Positions 1 through 10,087 of a stretch of DNA of 64,000 nt are shown here, one piece after another. The notes under the pieces are model-generated. The model saw only the letters and a program-made list of their open reading frames with translations. It was not told the origin of the DNA and ran no database searches. Each line of letters opens with the position of its first letter. Positions within the stretch are counted from its first letter, which is position 1. The stretch covers positions 682,001 to 746,000 of the forward strand of contig NZ_JALGRF010000002.1 of assembly GCF_022815725.1 (NCBI RefSeq). Direction: 5' to 3'. Both the position numbers and the translations under genes were made by a program. The DNA is from Streptomyces sp. APSN-46.1. GTDB taxonomy: Bacteria > Actinomycetota > Actinomycetes > Streptomycetales > Streptomycetaceae.

Positions 1-1955
1 ATGAAGCCGGACTCCGCGACGCCGCGGGTGTTGCCCAAACCCTTGATCAGAGACAGCCGGAAGCCGGTGAGCGGCGCGCCGTCCTTCGGCAGCAGATCGC
101 CCGGCTCGGGACGCAGCCGCTCCAGGGTGCCGCGCGGCCCGTTGCCGCCGTCGACGAGGGTCTCCACGTGGAGGTCGGCCGGCGCCTCGGCGAGCAGCCG
201 CACCAGGCGCTTCACCGTGGGCAGCGGGTACGAGCCCGTGGGCGCCGGCACCTCGACGGAGGTGCGGACCTTCCCCGTCCGCAGATCGGCGGTGACCGTG
301 ACGACCCGGCCGGTGCCGTCGATGCGCACCTCGGCCGTGAGCCTGCCGTCCGCGCACAGTTTCTCGGCCGCCGCGATCCGCCGCGACCGGGGGTCACTGC
401 CGCGCTTGGCCCGCTGCACCGGCAGCACCTGCTGACCCAACTCCCCGCCGAGGCGCAGGCACACCTGGCGGATGAGTTTCTCCCAGCTCCCCAGCACCCT
501 GACGGCGCGGGGGTCGCCGACGACGATGGTCTCGTCCTCGATCCCCTTGCGCACGGGCACCCAGTCGGCACCCATGTTCTGGAATCCGTGACAGCCCGAG
601 TTCTCGTGCTGGAGGTACGCCAGCAGTTCCTGGAGCAGCCAGGCGTGTGCCGGGTTGCCGACCCCTTCGTGCCGGATCAGCATCTGGGCGTGATGGGCCA
701 CTTCCGCCCACGACAGGTGGCGGTGGGTCACCTTGTGCTTGCGGCGCCCGTCGGTCTTGACGTCCACTACGGCGGCGCCTTCGAGCTCCACGTCGTTGGA
801 GAGCGTGATCACGCTCTCGTAGCCGCGGCGCGAGGCGATGTCCATGTACTGCTGCACCTGCTCGTCCTTGAGCGGGTTGCCGTTCGTCTTCGTCTCCACG
901 AGCGCCGTCCACAGCTTGCCCGCGCGCTCCACCCGGATCACGCCGTCGGGCCGCCTCGGGGAGTCGCCGTGCGGGAGGGACACCTCGGTGAAGGTCTCCA
1001 TCCGGCCCGCCGGAGCGCCGAACGCCACGGTGAGGCGGCGGCCGAACTCCGGTACCTGGGCCATGACGGACAGCAGTACGGACGTCGCGCGCACCTCCCG
1101 TTCCCGGTCGCTCTTGAGCGAGGGAACGGGGAAGAGCCGCGCCGTCCGCCAGGAGTCGTTCTCGGCGAGGGACTTCTTGGCCACCTTGGGCAGCGTGACC
1201 TTCTTCCGGGTCGTCCGCGGGGCGCGCCCCCGGGCCTGGGCGGGCACGCTCGCCGCGGCCGGTTCGGCGGCGGGCGGGGCGACAGGCGCTGCCGTGACGG
1301 GTACGACGGCCACGGCCGATGCCTCCGGCTCGTCAGCGGCCCCGGCCCCGGTGCTCTCTCCGTCCTGGGCTGTGTCCCCTCCGAGGCCGGGGCCGCCCTC
1401 GTCGGATTCCTCCATGACGGCGATCCCGAAGTCTGTGGCGAGCCCGGCCAGGCCGGTCTCGTACCCCTGCCCCACCGCGCGGAACTTCCACTCCTCGCCT
1501 CGCCGGTAGAGCTCTCCGAAGATGAAGGCCGTCTCCACGCTCGCGTCCACGATGGAGAACCCGACGAGCGGTTCCCCGGACCGGTCCGCGACCGTCATCC
1601 GCAGGTCGTCGAGTTCCCCGAACGGGGTCCCGCTGTACTGGCTGGCGGCCACCACGATCCGGACGACGTCCTGGGGGACGGCGAGCAGGTCCAGGCTGAT
1701 GCGGTCCTCGTCGCCGTTGTCGGTCGGCGTCTTGCCCAGCAGCTGCACGCTGCCGTCGTCGGCGGCGAGGTGGTTGTAGTAGTAGAAGTCGTTCTCGCCG
1801 CAGACCTTGCCGTACTCGTCCAACAGCAGGACGGAGACATCGGCGTCGCCGGCCCCGGAGGCGCTGCTCCAGCTCAGACTGACGACCACCGAACCGGCGT
1901 CCTCGCCCCCCAGGGCGGTGAGGCTGACGTTCGCGCCCTTCGCGATTTCCTGCAT
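1..1955 (-). CDS. TerD-domain protein fused to a PD-(D/E)XK nuclease-like region (3' end cut off)
   Basis: The reading frame runs off the left edge of the window, so the C-terminus is missing; 651 codons are present. The start is the ATG read from 1955, preceded by a GGGGGAA-like ribosome site. Residues about 1-190 form a TerD domain (a calcium-binding stress and tellurite-resistance family): 'EIAKGANVSL', 'GDADVSVLLLDE' and 'GFSIVDASVETAFIFGELYRR' are typical. An Ala/Pro-rich linker follows (about 205-260). The second half contains D337-G, then E354-T-K356 ('WTALVETKTNGNP'), spaced as in the PD-(D/E)XK nuclease fold. That assignment is my inference from the motif only. TerD-type proteins occur in stress and phage-defence associated loci, so a nuclease fused to TerD could be a defence or DNA-processing protein. 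It could instead be an uncharacterised non-catalytic domain. Confidence 0.8.
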   Translation of the reverse strand, partial: MQEIAKGANVSLTALGGEDAGSVVVSLSWSSASGAGDADVSVLLLDEYGKVCGENDFYYYNHLAADDGSVQLLGKTPTDNGDEDRISLDLLAVPQDVVRIVVAASQYSGTPFGELDDLRMTVADRSGEPLVGFSIVDASVETAFIFGELYRRGEEWKFRAVGQGYETGLAGLATDFGIAVMEESDEGGPGLGGDTAQDGESTGAGAADEPEASAVAVVPVTAAPVAPPAAEPAAASVPAQARGRAPRTTRKKVTLPKVAKKSLAENDSWRTARLFPVPSLKSDREREVRATSVLLSVMAQVPEFGRRLTVAFGAPAGRMETFTEVSLPHGDSPRRPDGVIRVERAGKLWTALVETKTNGNPLKDEQVQQYMDIASRRGYESVITLSNDVELEGAAVVDVKTDGRRKHKVTHRHLSWAEVAHHAQMLIRHEGVGNPAHAWLLQELLAYLQHENSGCHGFQNMGADWVPVRKGIEDETIVVGDPRAVRVLGSWEKLIRQVCLRLGGELGQQVLPVQRAKRGSDPRSRRIAAAEKLCADGRLTAEVRIDGTGRVVTVTADLRTGKVRTSVEVPAPTGSYPLPTVKRLVRLLAEAPADLHVETLVDGGNGPRGTLERLRPEPGDLLPKDGAPLTGFRLSLIKGLGNTRGVAESGF

Positions 1956-2214
1956 GGCTTCCCCCACCCGCCCGGCACCTGCGTCAAGGACGGAGCAGGT
2001 CGGGCTTTCGATCCGTCGCGCGGCGTGCACGGCGTGCGCCTGGCACCGTAGCCGTGTTCCGAGGCCAAAGATCGGCACATACTGAAAATCGTCCGGACGT
2101 GAATCCAGCGGGCGGCGGGGAGGGGCCGGGCCGCGCCTTTACGGGAGCACTGCGGGGCATGGGGGACACTGGAGGGGCTCGACCCCGTGCCGTGTTTCCG
2201 AGGAGCTGTTCCCC

Positions 2215-2418
2215 ATGCCCCGCCTTGCCGTGTTCGCCGTAGTCGTCTGCGCCCTGTCCGTGGCCGCGGCCGTGGTCGCCTTCGTCGAGGGCAGCTTCCT
2301 CGGGATCGTGTGGGTGCTGCTGGCCGGTGTCACGTCCAACATGGCCTGGTTCTACGTACGCAAGGCGAAGGCGGACAAGGCGGCGGAGGCAGCGGCCGGC
2401 GGCCGTACGGCGGGCTAG
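2215..2418 (+). CDS. Small two-helix membrane protein
   Basis: A 67-residue protein of unknown function. It has two hydrophobic segments (about residues 3-22 and 27-47) separated by a short 'VEGSF' turn, followed by a basic and then Ala-rich cytosolic tail ('VRKAKADKAAEAAAGG'). The ATG at 2215 follows a GAGGAGC ribosome site at normal spacing, and third-position GC is high, so it looks like a genuine short gene rather than a chance frame. It lies in the gap between the divergent TerD-type gene and the convergent site-2 protease homologue, as a single-gene unit. No catalytic residues are visible. Confidence 0.7.
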   Translation: MPRLAVFAVVVCALSVAAAVVAFVEGSFLGIVWVLLAGVTSNMAWFYVRKAKADKAAEAAAGGRTAG

Positions 2419-2429
2419 ACGCGCCCGGC

Positions 2430-3230
2430 CTATGCGGCCGGGACGGTGCACATGCCGTCGGTGTCCTGCCAGAAGCGGTACAGGTTGTGGCCGCAGTAGG
2501 TCTCCAGGTCGCTCACGCCCAGCGCGGACAGTACGCCGTGCACCACGCCGAAGAAGAACTGGTTGATCTCCGGGATCCACAGCAGCGCGAAGAGGGCGAT
2601 CAGCCCGAACGGCGCCAGCGGCGCCAGCTCGCGGCGCACCCGGTGCGAGAGCCAGGGCTCGATGATCCCGTAGCCGTCCAGGCCCGGCACCGGCAGGAAG
2701 TTCAGGATCGCCGCCGAGACCTGGAGCAGGGCGAGGAAGGCGAGCGCGAAGCGGAACGTCAGCGGCACCCCGTCCAGGGCGTTCAGCCAGAACGGGGCGG
2801 TGCACACGATCGCGAACGCGACGTTGGCCAGCGGGCCCGCCGCCGAGATGAGGCTGTGCTTCCAGCGCCCCCGGATCCGGTCCCGCTCGATGTAGACGGC
2901 GCCGCCGGGCAGGCCCAGGCCGCCCAGGATCACGAATATCACCGGCAGGACGATGCTGAGCAGCGCGTGCGTGTACTTCAGCGGGTTCAGCGTCAGATAG
3001 CCCTTGGCGCCGACCGTGAGGTCGCCGCCGTGCAGGGCGGTGCGCGCGTGCGCGTACTCGTGCAGGCAGAGCGAGACGATCCAGGCGGACGTGACGAACA
3101 GGAACACCGCGAGGCCGGGGCTGGCCGCGTAGCCCGTCCACACGGCCCAGCCGGTGACCGCCATCACGGCCACTATGCCGAGGAATACGGAACTGATACG
3201 CCGCTCGCCGCGGCTGCCCTGGTGACCCAT
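2430..3230 (-). CDS. Site-2 protease family membrane metalloprotease (M50)
   Basis: A 266-residue polytopic protein with the zinc-protease signature HEYAH (HExxH) in an early membrane helix and the second metal motif 'NFLPVPGLDG' (NxxPxxxLDG) further on. These are the two diagnostic motifs of the S2P/M50 family, which cuts transmembrane substrates within the membrane. Five to six hydrophobic segments are visible. The C-terminal tail is short and ends 'GHNLYRFWQDTDGMCTVPAA', with no PDZ domain, as in the small SpoIVFB-like/actinobacterial subgroup. The natural substrate cannot be told from the sequence. The start at 3230 is 61 bp from the GTG start of the divergent regulator gene, so the two probably share a promoter region. 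Confidence 0.9.
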   Translation of the reverse strand: MGHQGSRGERRISSVFLGIVAVMAVTGWAVWTGYAASPGLAVFLFVTSAWIVSLCLHEYAHARTALHGGDLTVGAKGYLTLNPLKYTHALLSIVLPVIFVILGGLGLPGGAVYIERDRIRGRWKHSLISAAGPLANVAFAIVCTAPFWLNALDGVPLTFRFALAFLALLQVSAAILNFLPVPGLDGYGIIEPWLSHRVRRELAPLAPFGLIALFALLWIPEINQFFFGVVHGVLSALGVSDLETYCGHNLYRFWQDTDGMCTVPAA

Positions 3231-3291
3231 GCGGCGAAACCTATCCCGGGAGCCGGACGGTCCGGGGCCCGGGGCCGGGGAGAATGGACCG

Positions 3292-6200
3292 GTGCGCTAC
3301 GCGATTCTCGGCACCACCCAGGCCATCCGCGACGACGGGACCCCCGTCGCCGTCGGCGGAGCACGCCTGCGGGCGCTGCTGACCGCGCTCGCGCTGCGGC
3401 CCGGGCGGGCGGTGCCGGTGCGCGCGCTGGTCGCCGAGGTGTGGGACGGGGATCCGCCGGCCGACGCCGTGGCCGCGCTCCAGGCGCTGGTGGCCCGGCT
3501 GCGACGGGCCCTCGGCCGCGCGGCCGTGCGTTACGAGGGGAGCGGGTACGCGCTGGCCGCTTCGCGGGAGGACGTGGACCTGTACCGCTTCGAGGCCCTG
3601 GTCCGGGCGGCCGCCGCCACGGATTCCGCTTCGGCGGGCGCGCTCTACGACGAGGCCCTCGCCCTCTGGCGCGGGCCGGCCCTGGCGGACCTCCCCGACC
3701 GGGCGGCGGAGTCCGCCCGCTGGGAGGCGCTACGACTGGAAGCGCGCCGGGGCCGGCTCGCCGCCGCCCTCGACCTCGGGCAGGCGGAGGCCGCCCTTCC
3801 GGAGCTGACCGCCCTGTGCGCCGGACAGCCCCTGGACGAGCCGCTCCAGGCCCTCCGGATCCGGGCCCTGCGCGACGCCGGCCGCCCGGCGGAAGCGCTG
3901 GCCGCGTACGAGGGGGTCCGCCGCGACCTGGCCGCCCGCCTGGGCACCAACCCGGGCCCCACCCTCCAATCCCTCCACACCAACCTCCTCACCCCACCCA
4001 AGCCCCCACCCGCCCCGAGCCGACTCGGCACGGGCGCCACGGGCACGGGCCCCGGCCTCGGTACGGGCTCTGGCCCCGGCCCCGGCACGGGCTCTGGCCC
4101 CGGCCCCAGCACGGGCTCTGGCCCCGGTACGGGCGCCAGCCCCAGCCCCGGCACGGGTCCCGGTCCCGCCAGGTTCCGGGCCGGGTTCGGGTGGGATGGC
4201 GCTGCGGTTCACGCGGAGGAGGCTGCCCTCGTACCGCCCGGCCAGGGCACTGGCGGTGGACCCGCCGGGTGGGGTGGTGCTGAGGCCCACGCCGGGGCGG
4301 GCGGATCCGTACCGCCCGGGCAGGGGAATCTGCGGGCGCGGCTTACCACCTTTGTCGGGCGCGAGGAGGACATCCGCGTCATCGGCGCCGATCTCGCGCG
4401 GGCCCGGCTCGTCACCCTGCTCGGGCCCGGCGGGGCCGGCAAGACACGGCTCTCGCAGGAGGCCGCCGAGGCGCAGGACGCGGGCGGCTGGCCCGACGGG
4501 GTGTGGCTCGTCGAGCTGGCACCCGTGGACGACCCCGAGGACGTCGCCGAGGCCGTGCTCGCCGCGCTCGGCGCGCGGGAGACCAAGCTGCGCGCCGCCG
4601 CCGCCGAGGAACTGCGGGCGCTCACCGACCGGGGCGGGGACGACCCCCTCGACCGGCTCGTCGACCACTGCGCCCGGCGGGGGCTCCTGCTGCTGCTCGA
4701 CAACTGCGAGCACGTCATCGGCGCGGCCGCCGAACTCGCCGAGCGCCTCCTGACCCACTGCCCGGGAGTCCGGATCCTGGCCACCAGCCGCGAACCCCTC
4801 GGTGTACCGGGGGAGACGCTGCGACCCGTCGAGCCGCTGCCCGACCCCGTCGCGCTGCGGCTCCTCGCCGACCGCGGCGCCTCGGCCCGCCCCGGCTTCA
4901 CCCCCGACGAGGACCCGGCCGCCTGCGCCGAGATCTGCCGGCGCCTGGACGGACTCCCGCTCGCGATCGAGCTGGCCGCCGCCCGGCTGCGTCTGCTCAC
5001 CCCGCGCCAGATCGCCGACCGCCTCGACGACCGCTTCCGGCTCCTGACCAGCGGCGCCCGCACCGTCCTGCCCCGCCAGCAGACCCTGCGCGCCGTCGTC
5101 GACTGGTCCTGGGACCTGCTCACCGCACCCGAGCGCACCGTCCTGCGCCGTCTGTCCGTCTTCGCCGGCGGCTGCGACCTGGCCGCCGCCGAGACGGTGT
5201 GCGGCGACGGGACGGGCCTCGACGTCGCCGACTCGCTCGGCTCCCTCGTCGACAAGTCCCTCGTCGTGGCCGCCCCCGGCCCCGACGGATCCGGCATGCG
5301 CTACCGCCTCCTGGAGACCGTCGGGGAGTACGCCGCCGAGCGCCTGGCCGAGGCCGGCCGCGACCGGGAGGACACCGAGCGCCGCCACCTCGTCCACTAC
5401 CGCGAACTCGCCCGTACCAGCGAGCCGCTGCTCCGCGGGCACGGCCAGCGCGCGGCCACCGACCGGCTCGCCACCGAGTACGAGAACGTCCGTACCGCCC
5501 TGCGCCGGGCCGTCGCCGCCCGCGACGTCGACGAAGTGCTGTGCCTCATCCACTCCCTGGGCTGGTACTGGCACATGCACGACCTGCGCGCCGAGTCCCG
5601 GCACTGGACCGAGGCCGCCGCGGCGCTCGGCCCGGACCCCTTCGCACCGCCCGTCGTCCCCGCCGAGCCCGTGTACGAGCGGCTCGTCGACACACCCCCG
5701 CCCTACTCCGAGGAGCTGCTCGCCGAGGGCTGGCGCGGCATTCATCTCGTCCGGCTCGCCGCCCGCGACCAGACCAACGAGAACTGGAACAGCCCCGAGG
5801 TCCGCGCCAGGGTCGACGGCGCCCTCGCCACCTACCGCCCCGGACTCCCGCAGACCTGCCGGACACCCGCCTCCGTCTGGATCTACGCCGTCATGATCGC
5901 CGGGGACGCCGGGCTGCTCCAGCTCGTCCTCGACGAAACCGTGGACACCGCCCGCGCGCTCGGCTACCGCTGGGAGCTCGCCTGCGCCCTCCAGCTGCGC
6001 GCCAACGTCCTCGCCAACCGCGCCGACTGGGCCGGCGATGCCTCCCGCGACGCCGACGAGAGCCTCGCCCTCTTCCGCGAACTCGGCGACGCCTGGGGCT
6101 GCGCCGAGGCGCTCTCCGCCCGCGCCGAGTCCCGGGAGAAGCGCGGCGAATACGGCCTGGCCACCCGGGACTTCCGTGAGGCCATCGCGTACGCCGAACG

Positions 6201-6843
6201 CCTGGGCGCCAAGGCGCAGGTGACGGTGCTGCGCGTACGGATGGCCGGGACCCTGGCCGAGAACGGCGAGATGGAGGAGGCTGAGGAGATCCTCGCCGCG
6301 ATCGTCGCCACGGCACACCGGTTCAGCAACGAGGCGATGCCCGCCGCCCGGATGTTCTACGCGGGCATCCTCGGCCGCACCGGCCGGATCCCGCAGGCCC
6401 GCGCCCAGATCGACCTGCTGCGCAAGGAGTTCGCCTTCGGCGCGTTCGCCATCTTCGACGGCTTCCTGCTCGGCACACTGGCCTGGCTCGACAACCGGGA
6501 GGGCGCGTACGAGGAGGCCCTCGCGCGGCTTCGCCGGGCCACGGGGACAGCCCAGGACCCGCTCGCGCGGATGGTGGCCCCGCAGATGCCGGCGGTCTAT
6601 CTGCTGACGGCCGCGGTCTCGCTGGCCTCGCTCGGCGGCCCGCGCCGGGTCCGCGACGCCGTGCGGCTGCTCGGCGCCCACCGGGCCCAGCTGCCTCCCG
6701 GCCACTTCCCCGTCACCGCGGAACGCGAGGACCACGCCCTGGCCGAGAAGCTGACGCGGGCGGCGCTCGATGACGCCGCGTACGAGGCCGCGTACGCCGA
6801 AGGCGGTGGCCTCACCCTGGAGGAGGCCACCGCCCTCATCTGA
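3292..6843 (+). CDS. SARP/AfsR-like regulator: DNA-binding + BTAD + NTPase + TPR
   Basis: A large signalling regulator of 1183 residues from GTG 3292 (GGGGAG ribosome site; the homologous start is 'VRYAILGTTQA'). An upstream in-frame ATG at 3229 would overlap the divergent protease gene and adds a poorly conserved leader, so I reject it. In order: an OmpR-type winged helix (about 1-90), a BTAD alpha-solenoid (about 95-235), a Gly/Pro/Thr-rich linker (about 240-345), an NB-ARC-like NTPase with Walker A 'GPGGAGKTR' near residue 380 and Walker B 'LLLLLDNCEH' near 465, then a long TPR-like helical region. The family activates secondary-metabolite or stress genes, often after nucleotide binding. 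No biosynthetic cluster lies next to it, so its targets are probably elsewhere. The linker holds in-frame 'TGSGPGP' repeats encoded by an imperfect 24-bp tandem repeat. Confidence 0.92.
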   Translation: MRYAILGTTQAIRDDGTPVAVGGARLRALLTALALRPGRAVPVRALVAEVWDGDPPADAVAALQALVARLRRALGRAAVRYEGSGYALAASREDVDLYRFEALVRAAAATDSASAGALYDEALALWRGPALADLPDRAAESARWEALRLEARRGRLAAALDLGQAEAALPELTALCAGQPLDEPLQALRIRALRDAGRPAEALAAYEGVRRDLAARLGTNPGPTLQSLHTNLLTPPKPPPAPSRLGTGATGTGPGLGTGSGPGPGTGSGPGPSTGSGPGTGASPSPGTGPGPARFRAGFGWDGAAVHAEEAALVPPGQGTGGGPAGWGGAEAHAGAGGSVPPGQGNLRARLTTFVGREEDIRVIGADLARARLVTLLGPGGAGKTRLSQEAAEAQDAGGWPDGVWLVELAPVDDPEDVAEAVLAALGARETKLRAAAAEELRALTDRGGDDPLDRLVDHCARRGLLLLLDNCEHVIGAAAELAERLLTHCPGVRILATSREPLGVPGETLRPVEPLPDPVALRLLADRGASARPGFTPDEDPAACAEICRRLDGLPLAIELAAARLRLLTPRQIADRLDDRFRLLTSGARTVLPRQQTLRAVVDWSWDLLTAPERTVLRRLSVFAGGCDLAAAETVCGDGTGLDVADSLGSLVDKSLVVAAPGPDGSGMRYRLLETVGEYAAERLAEAGRDREDTERRHLVHYRELARTSEPLLRGHGQRAATDRLATEYENVRTALRRAVAARDVDEVLCLIHSLGWYWHMHDLRAESRHWTEAAAALGPDPFAPPVVPAEPVYERLVDTPPPYSEELLAEGWRGIHLVRLAARDQTNENWNSPEVRARVDGALATYRPGLPQTCRTPASVWIYAVMIAGDAGLLQLVLDETVDTARALGYRWELACALQLRANVLANRADWAGDASRDADESLALFRELGDAWGCAEALSARAESREKRGEYGLATRDFREAIAYAERLGAKAQVTVLRVRMAGTLAENGEMEEAEEILAAIVATAHRFSNEAMPAARMFYAGILGRTGRIPQARAQIDLLRKEFAFGAFAIFDGFLLGTLAWLDNREGAYEEALARLRRATGTAQDPLARMVAPQMPAVYLLTAAVSLASLGGPRRVRDAVRLLGAHRAQLPPGHFPVTAEREDHALAEKLTRAALDDAAYEAAYAEGGGLTLEEATALI
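4025..4170 (+). repeat. In-frame Gly/Thr/Pro tandem repeat in the SARP linker
   Basis: Imperfect copies of a unit reading 'cacgggctctggccccggc' encode TGSGPGP-type repeats between the BTAD and NTPase domains. The repeat keeps the reading frame and separates two folded domains, so length variation here would be tolerated. Confidence 0.8.
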
Positions 6844-6901
6844 CCCGGCCCCCGTCCGGGGCCCGCACGGGACGCGATCCGCGGCGGACCGGTCGTCCGG
6901 A

Positions 6902-7752
6902 TCAGGTCTTCTGGCGGAACTTCCGGACCGCGAGCGGCATCGTGATCGCCGTGATGGCCACCGACCAGCCCAGGGTCAACCACACCGAGTCGCCGACCGG
7001 TGTCCCGTTGATCAGGGCGCGCGCCGCGTCGGCCAGGTTGGACAGCGGGTTGTAGTCCGTGAAGGACTGCAGCCAGCCCGGCATCGTGGCGGGCTTGGCG
7101 AAGATCGAGCTGCCGAACTGTAGCGGCATCAGGACCAGCATTGCCATGCCCTGGACTGCCTGCGCGGTCTTCATGGTCAGACCGAGCAGGATGAAGATCC
7201 ACATCAGCGAAGCGCCGAAGACGGCCGACAGACCGATGGCCAGGAACAGGTCCAGCACCGAGGACTTGATCGACAGGCCCAGGATGAAACCGACCGCGAG
7301 CAGGATCGCGATGGCGACGAGCATCCGGCCGACCTCGACGACGATCTTCGCGAGGAGCACGGAGGACCGGGCGATGGGCATGGACCGGAAGCGGTCCATC
7401 ACGCCCTTCTTGAAGTCGTCGTTGACGCCGGTACCGACCGCCATGGAGATGTTCATGCCCATCATCGCCATCAGACCCGGGATCAGGTAGTTGACGTACT
7501 CGCCCTGGTTGCCCTTGCCCGCCACGGCGCCGCCGAAGACGAACACGAACAGCAGCGTGAAGATGATCGGCATGAACAGGACGTCGAACATCGACTCGGG
7601 GTCCTGCTTGATCTGCAGGGCGTTGCGGCGCACCAGGGCGCCGATGTGCCGCAGGTTGGCCCGCAGGCCGATCCGGCCCTCGCCGGAGGAGACGGCCGCG
7701 CCGGCGGCCGGGGCGGCCGGGGCGTCGGCCGGCTTCGTCGTGGTTGCGGTGC

Positions 7753-7756
<4 letters not shown>
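6902..7756 (-). CDS. ABC-2 type transporter permease (DrrB-like)
   Basis: The integral membrane half of an ABC exporter, 284 residues, six predicted membrane segments. The N-terminus is an Ala/Thr-rich cytosolic leader ('TTTKPADAPAAPAAGA'), followed by 'LRHIGALVRRNALQIKQDPESM', typical of the ABC-2/DrrB drug-resistance permeases. 'MGMNISMAVGTGVNDDFKKGVMDRFRSMP' is the family's conserved loop after the second helix. The ATG at 7756 overlaps the TGA of the upstream ATPase gene (ATGA) and has an AGGAGGT ribosome site, so translation is coupled and the pair forms one exporter. By family, substrates are hydrophobic antibiotics or lipids; none can be assigned here. Confidence 0.93.
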
Positions 7757-8745
<989 letters not shown>

Positions 8746-8813
8746 GTCCCCCATGGGACCATCCGCCACTGACAAGCGACCGACAAGCCACCGACAGGCC
8801 ACCGACAGACGAG

Positions 8814-8847
8814 CGACAGCCCGCCGACACGTGTCGGCGGGCTGTCG
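8814..8847. terminator. 34-bp perfect palindrome, probable panB terminator
   Basis: The arms 8814-8830 (CGACAGCCCGCCGACAC) and 8831-8847 are exact reverse complements with no spacer. In RNA this folds into a long GC-rich hairpin. It sits 63 bp after the panB stop and before the ABC pair, so transcription termination of panB is the simplest role. A perfect dyad of this size could also bind a dimeric regulator acting on the ABC genes. Confidence 0.65.
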
Positions 8848-8862
8848 GTGATCCGCGTCGGC

Positions 8863-8910
8863 CAGTCGGCCAGTCGGCCAGTCGGCCAGTCGGTCAGTCG
8901 GCCAGTCGGT
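8863..8910. repeat. Six tandem octamers abutting the panB stop codon
   Basis: Six 8-bp units (CAGTCGGC or CAGTCGGT) run without interruption up to and into the panB stop (8910-8912). A related, less regular CCGACA series lies at 8775-8820. It is non-coding. Confidence 0.9.
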
Positions 8911-9779
8911 CAGTGGAAGGCGTGCTCCTCCTGCGGGAACGTTCCGCCGACCACGTCCTCGGCGAAGGCCTTCGCCGCGTCGCCCATGGTCGCCCGGAGG
9001 TTCGCGTACTGCTTGACGAACCTCGGCAGCTTCCCGCCGGTCAGGCCCATCATGTCGGTCCACACCAGCACCTGCGCGTCGCACTCCGAGCCGGCGCCGA
9101 TGCCGACGGTCGGGATGTGCAGGGACTTGGTGACCTCGGCGGCCAGCTCGGCCGGAACCAGTTCCAGGACCACCGCGAACGCGCCCGCGTCCTGCGCCGC
9201 CTTCGCGTCGCGCAGCAGCTGGTGCGCGGCCTCGTCACCGCGGCCCTGCACCCGGTAGCCCATGGCGTTCACCGACTGCGGGGTCAGACCCAGGTGGGAC
9301 ATGACCGGGATGCCGGACTGCACGATCAGCTCGGTCTGGTGCAGCGAACGCTCGCCGCCCTCCAGCTTGACCGCTCCGACGCCGGCCTCCTTGACCAGCC
9401 GGGTGGCACTGCGCAGCGCCTGTACGGCGCCTTCCTGGTACGAGCCGAACGGCAGGTCGCCGATGACCAGGGCCCGGCTGGTGCCCCGGACCACGGCCGC
9501 CGACAGGAGGGTCATCTCGTCCATCGTCACGGGGACGGTGGTCTCGTAACCCAGGTGACAGTTGCCCATCGAGTCGCCGACGAGGATGACCGGGATGCCG
9601 GCCTCGTCGAACACGGACGCGGTCATCGCGTCGTACGCGGTGAGCATGGGCCACTTCTCGCCGCGCTCCTTGGCGAGCGTGAGGTCGCGGACGGTGATGC
9701 GCCGGGTGCCCGTTCCCCCGTACAGGGTGGGCGTCGTCGTCTGACGGGTTTCGCGGGCAGGCGAAACGGCATGCGTCAT
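8910..9779 (-). CDS. panB: 3-methyl-2-oxobutanoate hydroxymethyltransferase
   Basis: Catalyses transfer of a one-carbon unit from methylene-tetrahydrofolate to 2-oxoisovalerate, giving ketopantoate, the first committed step of pantothenate and CoA synthesis. At 289 residues it has the expected TIM-barrel motifs: 'MLTAYDAMTASVFDEAGI', the metal and substrate site 'ILVGDSMGNCHLGYETT', 'VKLEGGE' and 'VPVMSHLGLTPQSVN', with 'IGAGSECDAQVLVWTDMMGL' at the C-terminal part. The start ATG 9779 is preceded by GAGGAG. It stands alone in its own transcription unit, divergent from the EEP-family gene, and is followed by a tandem octamer and a perfect palindrome. Confidence 0.97.
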   Translation of the reverse strand: MTHAVSPARETRQTTTPTLYGGTGTRRITVRDLTLAKERGEKWPMLTAYDAMTASVFDEAGIPVILVGDSMGNCHLGYETTVPVTMDEMTLLSAAVVRGTSRALVIGDLPFGSYQEGAVQALRSATRLVKEAGVGAVKLEGGERSLHQTELIVQSGIPVMSHLGLTPQSVNAMGYRVQGRGDEAAHQLLRDAKAAQDAGAFAVVLELVPAELAAEVTKSLHIPTVGIGAGSECDAQVLVWTDMMGLTGGKLPRFVKQYANLRATMGDAAKAFAEDVVGGTFPQEEHAFH

Positions 9780-10087
9780 TGCAACTGCTCCTCAGGTCAT
9801 CTCGAGGCGCCCTCACGGCGTCCCCGGACTCACCCACCATGGTGGCACCCGCCGGGCCCGGGGCGGTAGTGGGCGCGGGGGCGGCGCGCTGCTCGGTCCG
9901 TCACACTCCCGGCCCGAACCGTCGCCCGCACGGCCTAATGTGCGCGTTTCGTGACAACCGGAACCCGCGCCGCATACCCGTTCGTCCTCCCGGACGTACG
10001 GCCGGACAAACGGCACGGAAGGCTTCGTACATCGCCTAGGGTCAAGGGGCGGGGACGGAGCGCGAGCACGGCAGTGAGGGCAGCGGT
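9780..10087. promoter_or_regulatory. Divergent panB / EEP-gene control region
   Basis: The 308 bp between two divergent genes contain no convincing coding frame. The panB side carries the GAGGAG ribosome site; the other side ends in GAGGGCAGCGGT before the ATG at 10088. I see no clear operator or riboswitch. Confidence 0.4.

Noticed and set aside
3229..3291. ATG 3229 as start of the SARP regulator
   Set aside because: It overlaps the divergent protease start and has no ribosome site; GTG 3292 begins the conserved winged helix.
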